The notes below the pieces were generated by a model. That model had not been told where the DNA came from. It saw only the letters and a list, made by a program, of their open reading frames with translations, and did no database searches. A DNA stretch of 64,000 nt from Streptomyces sp. PCS3-D2 (GTDB lineage: Bacteria; Actinomycetota; Actinomycetes; Streptomycetales; Streptomycetaceae): the NCBI RefSeq assembly GCF_000612545.2, contig NZ_CP097800.1, positions 5,592,501 to 5,656,500 on the forward strand, read 5' to 3'. The position numbers and the translations under genes were made by a program. The first letter of the stretch is position 1. Each line of letters starts with the position of its first letter. This document shows, in pieces, positions 1 through 9,672 of the stretch.

Positions 1-115
1 CCACGTCGGCATGTACGTCGGCAACGGCCAGGTGGTCCACGCCCCCTATCCCGGGGCGCGGGTGCGCTACGACCCGGTCGGGATGATGCCGGTGTCGGCG
101 GTGACCCGCCCCTGA
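1..115 (+). CDS. NlpC/P60 family cell-wall hydrolase, C-terminal fragment
   Basis: Only the last 37 codons are inside the window (reading frame starts at base 2, TGA at 113-115). The peptide reads HVGMYVGNGQVVHAP followed by a basic tail. This matches the catalytic His strand of NlpC/P60 endopeptidases, where a buried His follows the Cys and the 'GNGxxxHAP' turn is typical. Proteins of this family cut peptide cross-links of peptidoglycan outside the membrane. The N-terminal signal, coiled coil and catalytic Cys lie outside the window, so the exact type cannot be given. A GC-rich stretch of about 90 bp separates it from the next gene. Confidence 0.75.
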   Translation, partial: HVGMYVGNGQVVHAPYPGARVRYDPVGMMPVSAVTRP

Positions 116-204
116 CCCCGCGGGCGGCGGACCGCCCCCCGCCGCCCTTCCGTCCGCCGCCCTCCCCTCCCCGCCGTCCGGGGCGGCCTGCGTACGATCG
201 GCGG

Positions 205-1335
205 ATGCTCCCCGTCCGCCGCCCGCCGCGCCTCCTGCCGCTCGTGCTGCTCCTGCTGTGCGCGCTGCCGGTCGCCTGCGGCCCGCGGCCGGCCGGGACC
301 GCCGACACCGCCGGCCGGGACGTCCGCCGGGCCGTCGCCGACTGGTCCCGGTCGGTGCCCGAGCGGCTCGCCGGGATCCCGCTGGCCGACTGGTCGTACA
401 CGGTCTCCGCGGTGCGGCGCGACGGCGACCGGGCCGTCGCCACGGCCCGGCTGCGCTACCGGCTGGCCGGTCACGACACCGCCCCCGAGGAGTCGGCGCG
501 CGAGGTGGAGCTGGCCCGGGAGGGCGGCACCTGGCGGGTGAGCGCCGACCGGCCCGCGCCGGGCGCCCTGCCGCAGCTGTGGGACCAGGGCCCGGTCTCG
601 GTGGCCGCCGGCACCTACTCCCTGGTGCTCGGCGGAGCAGGCCAGGGCGCCGGGACGCTGCGGGAGGTCGCCGCCGAGACCGACCGGGCGGTGCCCGCCG
701 CGCGTGCCGCCTGGCCCGGTCCGTGGGCGGGGCGGGTGGTCGTCCTGGTCCCCGGCTCCCTCGACGCGATGGCGCGGCTGCTGGGCCGCCCCGCCGACAC
801 CTACCGGGGGCTGGGCGCCGTCACCACCGGCCGGGCGGGCCCGGGCCCGGCCCCCGCGGACCGGGTCGTGCTCAATCCGGAGGGGTACGCCGGGCTGGGT
901 GCGGAGGGCCGGCGGATCATCCTGACCCACGAGGTCACGCACGTGGCCACGCGCGCCGCGACCTCCGCCACCACCCCCCAGTGGCTCTCCGAGGGCTTCG
1001 CGGACTGGGCGGCGTACCGGGGTGCCTCCACGCCCCCCGCGCAGGCCGCCCCGGCGCTCGCCCGGGCGGTGCGGCGCGGCGAACTGCCGGGGGACCTGCC
1101 CCGGACGGAGGACTTCGCCTTCGGTGGCGACCCGGAGGCGGCCGCGCGGGCCTACGAGGGGGCGTGGCTGGCCTGCCGGCTGATCGCGGCCGAATGGGGC
1201 GAGGAGGCCCTGGTGGACCTGTACGGGCGGGCGGGCCGCGAACCGCTGGAGACCGCGCTGCCGACCGCCCTCGGGGTGGACCGGGCGGAGCTGTCGAAGG
1301 CCTGGCGGGAGTTCCTTCGCGAGGAACTGCGCTGA
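205..1335 (+). CDS. Secreted lipoprotein with HEVTH zinc-peptidase motif
   Basis: The 376-aa protein starts with two Arg-rich steps, a Leu-rich hydrophobic stretch and a lipobox LPVAC (Cys about residue 26), so it should be a membrane-anchored lipoprotein. The centre carries HEVTH followed by WLSEGFADWAAY. This is the HExxH plus downstream Glu layout of gluzincin-like peptidases (MA clan), giving His, His and Glu as zinc ligands. The substrate is unknown. No ribosome binding site is visible, but TACGAT at 193-198 sits 6 nt before the ATG, so a leaderless mRNA is likely. The next gene starts 20 bp downstream and may be cotranscribed. Confidence 0.8.
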   Translation: MLPVRRPPRLLPLVLLLLCALPVACGPRPAGTADTAGRDVRRAVADWSRSVPERLAGIPLADWSYTVSAVRRDGDRAVATARLRYRLAGHDTAPEESAREVELAREGGTWRVSADRPAPGALPQLWDQGPVSVAAGTYSLVLGGAGQGAGTLREVAAETDRAVPAARAAWPGPWAGRVVVLVPGSLDAMARLLGRPADTYRGLGAVTTGRAGPGPAPADRVVLNPEGYAGLGAEGRRIILTHEVTHVATRAATSATTPQWLSEGFADWAAYRGASTPPAQAAPALARAVRRGELPGDLPRTEDFAFGGDPEAAARAYEGAWLACRLIAAEWGEEALVDLYGRAGREPLETALPTALGVDRAELSKAWREFLREELR

Positions 1336-1355
1336 GCGGGTACTGTCGGCAGGCG

Positions 1356-2498
1356 ATGCACAAGACCCTGATCGTGACCAACGACTTCCCGCCGCGACCG
1401 GGCGGCATCCAGGCCTTCCTCCACAACATGGCGCTGCGACTGGATCCCGACCGGGTCGTCGTCTACGCCTCCACGTGGAAGCACGGCGCGGAGGGCCGTG
1501 AGGCCACCGCGGCCTTCGACGCCGAGCAGCCGTTCCAGGTGGTCCGCGATCGTACGACGATGCTGCTGCCGACCCCGCGGGTGACGCGGCGCGCCGTCGG
1601 CCTGTTGCGCGAACACGGCTGCGAGTCGGTGTGGTTCGGGGCCGCCGCCCCGCTCGGCCTGATGGGCCCGGCGTTGCGGCGGGCCGGTGCCCGGCGGATC
1701 GTGGCCACCACCCACGGGCACGAGGCGGGCTGGGCCCAGCTGCCGGCAGCGCGCGGGCTGCTGCGGCGGATCGGCGAGGGCACGGACACCCTCACGTACC
1801 TGGGGGAGTACACGCGGTCCCGGATCGCCTCGGCGGTCACCGGCCGGGCGGCGGCGCGGATGGTCCAACTCCCGCCGGGCGTCGACGAGAAGACCTTCCA
1901 CCCGGGGTCGGGGGGCGACGGGGTCCGGGCCCGGCTCGGCCTGACGGACCGGCCCGTGGTGGTGTGCGTGTCGCGGCTGGTCCCGCGCAAGGGCCAGGAC
2001 ACGTTGATCGAGTCCATGCCGAGGATCCTCGCCGCGGTCCCCGACGCCGTGCTGCTGGTCGTCGGCGGCGGACCGTACGAGTCGGACCTGCGCGCGCTGG
2101 CCGAGTCCACGGGCGTGGCCCGGTCGGTGGTCTTCACGGGAGCCGTCCCGTGGTCCGAACTCCCCGCGCACTACGGCGCGGGCGACGTCTTCGCCATGCC
2201 CTGCCGGACCCGGCGGGGCGGTCTCGACGTGGAGGGGCTCGGCATCGTCTACCTGGAGGCCTCGGCGACGGGCCTGCCGGTGGTCGCGGGCGATTCCGGC
2301 GGCGCGCCGGACGCGGTGCTGGACGGCGAGACGGGCTGGGTGGTGCGGGGCGGTGCCCCCGAGGAGGCCGCGGACCGGATCGTGGCCCTGCTCCGGGACC
2401 CGGACCTGCGCGCCCGCATGGGCGAGCGGGGCCGCGCCTGGGTCGAGGAGAAGTGGCGCTGGGACCTCCTGGCGTCCCGCCTGCGCGAGCTGTTGTAG
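1356..2498 (+). CDS. GDP-mannose-dependent PIM mannosyltransferase (PimB family, GT4)
   Basis: The 380-aa protein begins TLIVTNDFPPRPGGIQAF, the N-terminal signature of the GT4 family that includes mycobacterial PimB' and MgtA. The C-terminal domain has the SRLVPRKGQDTLI strand and the EX7E motif (EGLGIVYLE), which binds the nucleotide-sugar phosphate. It probably adds the second mannose to phosphatidylinositol mannoside on the cytoplasmic membrane face. The longer frame from 258 overlaps the previous gene in another phase and is rejected, because homology starts at the ATG at 1356. TACTGT at 1341-1346 could be a -10 for a leaderless transcript. Confidence 0.85.
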   Translation: MHKTLIVTNDFPPRPGGIQAFLHNMALRLDPDRVVVYASTWKHGAEGREATAAFDAEQPFQVVRDRTTMLLPTPRVTRRAVGLLREHGCESVWFGAAAPLGLMGPALRRAGARRIVATTHGHEAGWAQLPAARGLLRRIGEGTDTLTYLGEYTRSRIASAVTGRAAARMVQLPPGVDEKTFHPGSGGDGVRARLGLTDRPVVVCVSRLVPRKGQDTLIESMPRILAAVPDAVLLVVGGGPYESDLRALAESTGVARSVVFTGAVPWSELPAHYGAGDVFAMPCRTRRGGLDVEGLGIVYLEASATGLPVVAGDSGGAPDAVLDGETGWVVRGGAPEEAADRIVALLRDPDLRARMGERGRAWVEEKWRWDLLASRLRELL

Positions 2499-2501
2499 CC
2501 C

Positions 2502-2556
2502 GCGGCGGCCGGGAGGGGCCCGGAGCCGCCGGGAGAGGCCGGCGGCGGCCGGGAGG
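2502..2556. repeat. GC-rich direct repeats after the mannosyltransferase gene
   Basis: The 15-mer gcggcggccgggagg occurs at 2502-2516 and again at 2542-2556, with a related inverted variant (gagccgccgggagagg) between them. The copies can pair with the intervening sequence, so the block may act as a GC-rich terminator. Its function is not known. Confidence 0.4.
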
Positions 2557-2585
2557 AACCGGGCGGAGTCGGTTCCCACGCCTGA

Positions 2586-4268
<1,683 letters not shown>

Positions 4269-4273
4269 CCACG

Positions 4274-4298
4274 GCCTCGGCCGCGGGCCCGCCGAGGC
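4274..4298. terminator. Hairpin between convergent choD and acyl-CoA synthetase genes
   Basis: A perfect 7-bp stem, gcctcgg (4274-4280) with ccgaggc (4292-4298) and an 11-nt loop, fills the 34-bp gap between the two stop codons. It can act on both strands. No T-tract follows, as is usual in high-GC actinobacteria. Confidence 0.55.
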
Positions 4299-4302
4299 GG
4301 GA

Positions 4303-6099
4303 TCAGCCGCGGTAGAGCGCCTCGATCTCGTCCGCGTAGTCCTTCGCCACCACGTTGCGCTTGAGCTTCAGCGACGGCGTGATGTGTCCCGACTCCTCCG
4401 TGAACTGGGAGGGCAGAATGCGGAATTTCCGCACCGATTCCGCCTTGGAGACCGCCGCGTTGCCGTCGTCGATCGCCTTCTGGACGGCGGCGATGAGGTC
4501 CGCGTCCTCGCGCAGCTCCGCCGCCGTGACCCCGGCCGGCTTGCCGTTCTCCGCCGCCCAGCGGCCCAGGAACTCCTCGTCGATGGTCACCAGAGCGGCC
4601 ACGAAGGGCCTCGCGTCGCCGACCACCATGCATTCGGCGACCAGCGCGTGCGCCCGGATCCGGTCCTCGATCACCGCGGGGGCCACGTTCTTGCCGCCCG
4701 CCGTGACGATGAGCTCCTTCTTGCGGCCGGTGATCGTCAGGTAGCCGTCCTCGTCGAGGGTGCCGACGTCGCCGGTGTGGAACCAGCCGTCGGTCAGCGC
4801 CTCGGCGGTCGCCGCCTCGTTGTTCCAGTAGCCGGTGAAGATCTGCTCGCCGTGCAGCAGCACCTCGCCGTCGTCCGCGATGCGCACCACGGAGCCCGGC
4901 ATCGGCTGGCCCACCGTGCCGATCTTCTGCTTGTCCCACGGGTTGAAGGTGGTCGCGGCACAGGACTCGGTCAGGCCGTAGCCCTCCAGGACCGTGAAGC
5001 CGATGCCGCGGAAGAAGTGGCCGAGGCGCTCGCCCAGCGGCGCGCCGCCGGAGATCGCGTATTCGCCGCGCCCGCCGAGCACCGCGTGCAGCTTGCTGTA
5101 GACCAGCTTCGAGAAGATCTTGTGCTTGAGCTTCAGCCCGAACGACGGGCCGCGCGGGGTGTCCAGCGCACGGCTGTAGGCGATGGCCGTGTCGGCCGCC
5201 GCGTCGAAGATCTTCCCCTTGCCCTCGGCCTGCGCCTTGGCGCGCGCCGAGTTGTAGACCTTCTCGAAGACCCGGGGGACGCCGAGGATCAGGGTGGGGC
5301 GGAAGGACTGCAGCTCGTCGGTGAGGTTCTTGATGTCCGGTACGCAGCCCAGGCGGATCGGCGCCAGTACGGCCGCCACCTCCACCAGGCGCCCGAAGAC
5401 GTGCGCGGCCGGCAGGAACAGCAGCACCGAGCACTCGCCGGTCTTGAACAGCGGGCTCAGCCGCTCCACCGCGTTGCCGCACTCCGCGAAGAAGTTGCGG
5501 TGGGTCAGCACACAGCCCTTGGGGCGGCCGGTGGTGCCCGAGGTGTAGACGATGGTGGCCGGGTCGTCGGCGTTCGCCAGACTGCTGCGCTCCTCGACCT
5601 CGGCGTCGGTGACGGCCGCGCCCGCGGCCTTCAGCGCCTCCACCGCCCCCTGCTCGATCTCCCAGACCTCGCGCAGCTCCGGCAGGCGGTCACGCAGCGA
5701 GGCCACGGCCTCGCCGTGCCCGGGGCCCTCCACGACCACGGCGACCGCGCCGGAGTCGCCGAGGATCCACTGGATCTGCTCGGGGGAGCTCGTCTCGTAC
5801 ACGGGGACGGTGACGCCGCCCGCGCTCCAGATCGCGAAGTCGATGAGCACCCACTCGTAGCGGGTGCGGGAGATCAGGGCGACGCGGTCGCCGGGGCGGA
5901 CGCCCGCCGCGATCAGACCCTTGGCCGTGGCGCGGACCTCGGCCAGGAACTCAGTCGCCGTCACGTCCTGCCACCGGCCGCCGGCCTTGCGGCTCATCAC
6001 GGCGGTGTCTGGGTGCTGAGCGGCATTGCGGCGGATGAGATCCGTCAGGTTCCCGTCCGACGGGACCTCGTACAGGGCCGGAAGGCTGAACTCGCGCAA
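4303..6099 (-). CDS. Long-chain fatty-acid--CoA ligase (AMP-binding family)
   Basis: The protein (598 aa from the TTG chosen here) has the AMP-binding motif YTSGTTGRPKGCVLTH, the FHTGDVG and GRKKELIVTAGGKNVAP motifs, and a C-terminal lid domain with the conserved Lys region. It activates fatty acids as acyl-AMP and then acyl-CoA in the cytosol. The open frame runs further upstream to 6219. I prefer TTG at 6099 because AGAGGAG (6108-6114) sits 8 nt before it and family members start near MREFSLPALYEVP. Upstream codons look non-coding. A candidate operator lies in the divergent promoter region. Confidence 0.88.
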   Translation of the reverse strand: MREFSLPALYEVPSDGNLTDLIRRNAAQHPDTAVMSRKAGGRWQDVTATEFLAEVRATAKGLIAAGVRPGDRVALISRTRYEWVLIDFAIWSAGGVTVPVYETSSPEQIQWILGDSGAVAVVVEGPGHGEAVASLRDRLPELREVWEIEQGAVEALKAAGAAVTDAEVEERSSLANADDPATIVYTSGTTGRPKGCVLTHRNFFAECGNAVERLSPLFKTGECSVLLFLPAAHVFGRLVEVAAVLAPIRLGCVPDIKNLTDELQSFRPTLILGVPRVFEKVYNSARAKAQAEGKGKIFDAAADTAIAYSRALDTPRGPSFGLKLKHKIFSKLVYSKLHAVLGGRGEYAISGGAPLGERLGHFFRGIGFTVLEGYGLTESCAATTFNPWDKQKIGTVGQPMPGSVVRIADDGEVLLHGEQIFTGYWNNEAATAEALTDGWFHTGDVGTLDEDGYLTITGRKKELIVTAGGKNVAPAVIEDRIRAHALVAECMVVGDARPFVAALVTIDEEFLGRWAAENGKPAGVTAAELREDADLIAAVQKAIDDGNAAVSKAESVRKFRILPSQFTEESGHITPSLKLKRNVVAKDYADEIEALYRG

Positions 6100-6148
6100 G
6101 ACTGCTGCTCCTCTGGGCGCCATCGCCACCATGTGGACCGACCGGACG

Positions 6149-6162
6149 TTACCCACCGGTAG
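6149..6162. promoter_or_regulatory. Palindromic element upstream of the acyl-CoA synthetase
   Basis: TTACCCACCGGTAG contains the palindrome TACC-CACC-GGTA. It also overlaps a longer inverted repeat, acccac (6151-6156) with gtgggt (6162-6167). It lies 50 bp upstream of the acyl-CoA synthetase start, inside the 243-bp divergent region shared with the phosphoesterase gene. The shape resembles TetR-family sites near fatty-acid genes of actinobacteria, but no regulator is named. Confidence 0.35.
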
Positions 6163-6342
6163 TGGGTTCCCGATAGAGGGAACCGGCCAGATGTTCCGTG
6201 CGTCACATTCTGCACTCACGGGGTCCGGCCCCGACTCGCCGACAGTAGTCGACCCCTCCGGAGACTCGGAAGTAACCGCAGGTAGGCCGACCTTTCACAC
6301 CGCCACTACCCGGCCCTCACCAGTGCCCCTAGGGTGGTGCGC

Positions 6343-7161
6343 ATGGCTGGCAGCAAGCGGGACGGGAACGGCGGCGGCGCGAGCGGATCGAGCCGCACCC
6401 GGGTCCACGTCGTGAGCGACGTGCACGGCAACACCGAAGCCCTCGCCCGCGCCGGCGACGGCGCCGACGCCCTGATCTGCCTCGGCGACCTCGTCCTCTT
6501 CCTCGACTACGCCGACCACTCGCGCGGGATCTTCCCCGACCTGTTCGGCGTCGAGAACGCCGACCTCATCGTCGAGCTGCGCAACCAGCGCCGCTTCGAA
6601 GATGCTCGCGCCCTCGGCCGGCGGCTGTGGGCGGGCCTCGACCGCGAGCAGATGATCGAAAACGCCGTACGCCGCCAGTACGCGGAGATGTTCGCCGCCT
6701 TCCCCCGGCCCACCTACGCCACCTACGGAAACGTCGACATCCCGACGCTGTGGCCCGAGTACGCCGACCGCCACGGCCTGACCGTGCTCGACGGGCAGCG
6801 CGCGGAGATCGCGGGCCGCATCTTCGGCTTCGTCGGCGGTGGTCTGCCCTCGCCCATGCGCACCCCCTACGAAGTGGACGTGGAGGAGTACGCCGCCAAG
6901 GTCGAGGCGCTCGGCGAGGTCGACGTGCTGTGCTCGCACATCCCGCCGGAGGTGCCCGAGCTCTGCTACGACACCGTCGCACGCCGCTTCGAACGCGGCA
7001 GCGAGGCCCTGCTGGCCGCCATCCGTCGCACCCGGCCCCGCTACGCCCTCTTCGGCCACGTCCACCAGCCGCTGGTCCGGCGGATGCGGATCGGCGCCAC
7101 CGAGTGCGTGAACGTCGGACACTTCGCCTCGACCGGCCGCCCCTGGGCCATGGAGTGGTGA
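6343..7161 (+). CDS. Calcineurin-like metallophosphoesterase
   Basis: The 272-aa protein shows the metal-binding blocks of the family in order: VSDVHGN, CLGDLVL, YGNVDI, a His near SHIPPE, and GHVHQ at the C-terminus. These bind two metal ions and hydrolyse phosphomono- or diesters; the substrate cannot be read from sequence. The first 18 residues are Gly/Ser/Lys rich and probably flexible. The ATG at 6343 is preceded by TAGGGT (6330-6335) at 7 nt and no ribosome binding site, so leaderless translation is likely. The upstream in-frame GTG at 6334 is possible but less likely. Confidence 0.85.
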   Translation: MAGSKRDGNGGGASGSSRTRVHVVSDVHGNTEALARAGDGADALICLGDLVLFLDYADHSRGIFPDLFGVENADLIVELRNQRRFEDARALGRRLWAGLDREQMIENAVRRQYAEMFAAFPRPTYATYGNVDIPTLWPEYADRHGLTVLDGQRAEIAGRIFGFVGGGLPSPMRTPYEVDVEEYAAKVEALGEVDVLCSHIPPEVPELCYDTVARRFERGSEALLAAIRRTRPRYALFGHVHQPLVRRMRIGATECVNVGHFASTGRPWAMEW

Positions 7162-7296
7162 GAACCGGCCTGATCCATGCGGCCCGCACCCGGACCGCCC
7201 GACCACTGGAGTGGCCGCGTCCGCACGCGCGGTAGCCTTCACGCGGCGGCCGGAGGCCGTACACATCCTCGAACAATCTCCGGAGGAGCGACCGCG

Positions 7297-7737
7297 ATGG
7301 CGGAACACACCAGCTCAAGCATCACGATCGATGCCGCGCCCGGCGACGTGATGGCCGTGATCGCCGACTTCGCCCGCTACCCCGAGTGGACCGGCGAGGT
7401 GAAGGAGGCCGAGGTCCTCGCCACCGACGCCGGGGGCCGGGCCGAGAAGGTCCGGCTGCTGCTCGACGCGGGCGCGATCAAGGACGACCACACCCTCGCC
7501 TACACCTGGAAGGGCACCGACGAGGTCAGCTGGACCCTGGACAAGTCCCAGATGCTGCGCCAGCTCGACGGCTCCTACCGGCTGGTCCCGGTGGACGGCG
7601 GCACGCGCACCGAGGTCACCTACCAGCTGACCGTCGACGTCAAGATCCCCATGCTCGGAATGATCAAGCGCAAGGCCGAGAAGGTCATCATCGACCGCGC
7701 CCTGGCGGGCCTGAAGAAGCGCGTCGAGTCCGTCTGA
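7297..7737 (+). CDS. SRPBCC family protein (polyketide cyclase/START-like fold)
   Basis: The 146-aa protein fits the helix-grip fold: SSSITIDAAPGDVMAVIADFARYPEWTGEVKEAEV at the start, a central sheet, and a long C-terminal helix ending LAGLKKRVES. Such proteins bind hydrophobic ligands. This short single-domain type is common in Streptomyces next to the ArsA-like gene and has no assigned role. A strong ribosome binding site (ggagga, about 7 nt before the ATG) fixes the start. Its stop codon overlaps the first unit of a 15-bp tandem repeat. Confidence 0.8.
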   Translation: MAEHTSSSITIDAAPGDVMAVIADFARYPEWTGEVKEAEVLATDAGGRAEKVRLLLDAGAIKDDHTLAYTWKGTDEVSWTLDKSQMLRQLDGSYRLVPVDGGTRTEVTYQLTVDVKIPMLGMIKRKAEKVIIDRALAGLKKRVESV

Positions 7738-7795
7738 TCCCGACCGGGTCGATCCCGACCGGGTCGATCCCGACGGGGTCGATCCCGACCGGGCA
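7736..7795. repeat. Four tandem copies of a 15-bp unit
   Basis: The unit gatcccgaccgggtc is repeated head to tail at 7736-7750, 7751-7765, 7766-7780 (one change) and 7781-7795 (last two bases changed). The first unit overlaps the TGA of the SRPBCC gene. The length is a multiple of three, so readthrough would add SIPTG repeats. The array lies 118 bp before the next start codon. Confidence 0.95.
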
Positions 7796-7912
7796 CCCGA
7801 GTCCGACCGAGCACCCAGGGGTGGTGCCGCGCCCGGCCCGGCGCGGCACCACCCGCGGGTTCCCGCCGCAGCCCCGCGCGGCGGCGCACCCCACCGATCC
7901 GGAGCACCGCAC

Positions 7913-9070
7913 ATGCACACCTTGCTCATCACCGGCCCCGGCGGGTCCGGGCGGACCACCGTGGCGGCCGCCACCGCCCTCGCCGCGGTCCGGAGGGGCC
8001 GGCGGGTGCTGCTGCTCTCCGGCGATCCGGCCGACCCGCTCGCCGAACTCCTCGGCGACCCGCTCCCGCCCGGCCTGAGCATCGCCAGGGTGGACTCCGG
8101 CCAGGAGTTCCGCGACGAACTCGTCGCCCTCCAGGAACGCGGATCCGCTCTCCTCTCCATGGTCGGCGCCCGGCCGCTGGGCGCCGAGGAACTGACCGAA
8201 CTGCCCGGATCCGAACAGTTCGCCCTGCTCCGCGCCCTGCGCCGGGCCGCCTCCGCACCCGCCACCGACCTCGTCGTCGTCGACCTGCCCCCGCTCCACC
8301 AGGCCGTGGCCACCCTCGCCCTCCCCGCCCAGCTGCGCCGCTACCTCGCCCGCCTGCTCCCCGCCGAGAAGCAGGCCGCCCGCGCCCTGCGCCCCGTACT
8401 GGCGCAGCTGGCCGGTGTGCCCATGCCCGCCCAGTGGCTCTACGAGGCCGCCGCGCACTGGGACGAGGAGCTGGCAGCCGTCCAGGCCGTCGTCGAGGCC
8501 GACACCACCGAAGTGCGCCTGGTCGCCGAGCCCGGCCCGGCCGCCGCCGACGCGCTGCGCCTCGGCCGCCTCGGCCTCGCCCTCCAGCAGCTGCCGGTCT
8601 CCGCCGTCGTCGCCAACCGGATGGTCCCGCACGGCTCCGCAGACCCCTGGCTCGCCGGGCTCGCCGCCCAGCAGGAGAAGTACGCCGCCGAGTGGGCCGG
8701 CGACAGCCCCGTCGTCGCCCTCGCCCACCTCGGCCCCGCCCCCCAGGGCCAGGACGACCTCGACCGGCTCGCCGCCGCCGGCGGACTCCTCCCGGACGCG
8801 GCCGCACCCCGCCGGGCCTGGACCGTCGAGGACCGGCTCGCCGACGACGGCGTCCTCGTCTGGGTGGTTCCGTTGCCCGGCGCGCACAAACGCGACCTCG
8901 ATCTCGTCCGCCGCGGCGACGAGCTGCTGCTCACCGCGGGCCCGTACCGCAGGATCGTTCCACTGCCCCCGGTACTGCGCCGCTGCACCGTCTCCGGTGC
9001 CGCCCTCACCGGGGGCGAGCTCCGCATCCGCTTCACCCCGGACCCCGACCTGTGGCCCCGTGCGCGCTGA
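7913..9070 (+). CDS. ArsA/anion-transporting ATPase-like protein
   Basis: The 385-aa protein has an N-terminal deviant Walker A GPGGSGRTT and a Walker B-like strand DLVVVDLPPLHQ. A C-terminal segment with VVPLPGAHKRDLDLVRRGDELLLTAGPYRR matches the small all-beta domain often fused to ArsA-like ATPases. It belongs to the SIMIBI class. Without ArsB or arsenic genes nearby, arsenite efflux should not be assumed; a Get3-like membrane-protein targeting or regulatory role is equally possible. The following gene (DUF5304 type) is 76 bp away on the same strand. Confidence 0.8.
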   Translation: MHTLLITGPGGSGRTTVAAATALAAVRRGRRVLLLSGDPADPLAELLGDPLPPGLSIARVDSGQEFRDELVALQERGSALLSMVGARPLGAEELTELPGSEQFALLRALRRAASAPATDLVVVDLPPLHQAVATLALPAQLRRYLARLLPAEKQAARALRPVLAQLAGVPMPAQWLYEAAAHWDEELAAVQAVVEADTTEVRLVAEPGPAAADALRLGRLGLALQQLPVSAVVANRMVPHGSADPWLAGLAAQQEKYAAEWAGDSPVVALAHLGPAPQGQDDLDRLAAAGGLLPDAAAPRRAWTVEDRLADDGVLVWVVPLPGAHKRDLDLVRRGDELLLTAGPYRRIVPLPPVLRRCTVSGAALTGGELRIRFTPDPDLWPRAR

Positions 9071-9146
9071 ACCGGATACCCCCGTTCGGGTACCGTCGAA
9101 GGGAGACAGCACGCACGCCCAGCAGCCGCCCGCAGGAGAGTCCGCC

Positions 9147-9611
9147 ATGAGCGAGGCCACCGACCGTCCCACCGACGACGACGCCTGGGCCAAGGCCTGT
9201 GCCGAGGACCTCGCCGCCGAGAAGGAGCGCCTGCGCGGGCAGGAGCGATCCGGCTCCGGAGCCACCGGGACGGCCGCCGAAGAGCTCTTCAGGCTCTTCG
9301 AGGCGGTCGCCGACAAGGTATCCGGGCTGAACAACCCGCTCTTCGGCGCCGCCGCACAGGGGGCGGTCCGCCAGATCGTCGACCAGGCGAAGACCGCCGC
9401 GAAGCCCGTCGTCGAACGCAACCCCGAGGTCTTCGACCACCTCGCGGCCGCCGGATCCGAGCTGCTCGCCGCCTATCGCTCCGCCGTCGAGGGCCACGAG
9501 GGCCGCTGGACCCGGGGCGAGACCCGGGGGCCCCGGAGGGCGTCCGACGACCGCGACCCCCGCGGGGACGGCCCCGACGAAGGTCCCGCCGAGCGGATCG
9601 ATCTCGACTGA
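9147..9611 (+). CDS. DUF5304-type small acidic protein
   Basis: The 154-aa cytosolic protein has no signal or membrane segment. An acidic N-terminus leads into a helical core (AAEELFRLFEAVADKVSGLNNPLFGAAAQGAVRQIVDQAKTAAKPVVE) and ends in a disordered Arg/Asp-rich tail. This layout is typical of the Streptomyces protein placed in DUF5304. The ATG at 9147 has GGAGAG 8 nt upstream. It lies between the ArsA-like ATPase and glucokinase on the same strand, a common order in the genus. The function is unknown. Confidence 0.7.
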   Translation: MSEATDRPTDDDAWAKACAEDLAAEKERLRGQERSGSGATGTAAEELFRLFEAVADKVSGLNNPLFGAAAQGAVRQIVDQAKTAAKPVVERNPEVFDHLAAAGSELLAAYRSAVEGHEGRWTRGETRGPRRASDDRDPRGDGPDEGPAERIDLD

Positions 9612-9672
9612 ACCCCCGGCGCCCTCGGGTACCGTTGGCCGTGGCGGGGCTTGACCGGAAACCGAGGGACTA

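Noticed and set aside
7736-7795. CRISPR-like array
   Set aside because: The units are 15 bp head-to-tail without spacers, so it is a simple tandem repeat. No cas genes are present.
7913-9070. Arsenite efflux ATPase
   Set aside because: The fold is ArsA-like, but no arsB, arsR or arsC lies nearby, so the arsenic role is not supported.
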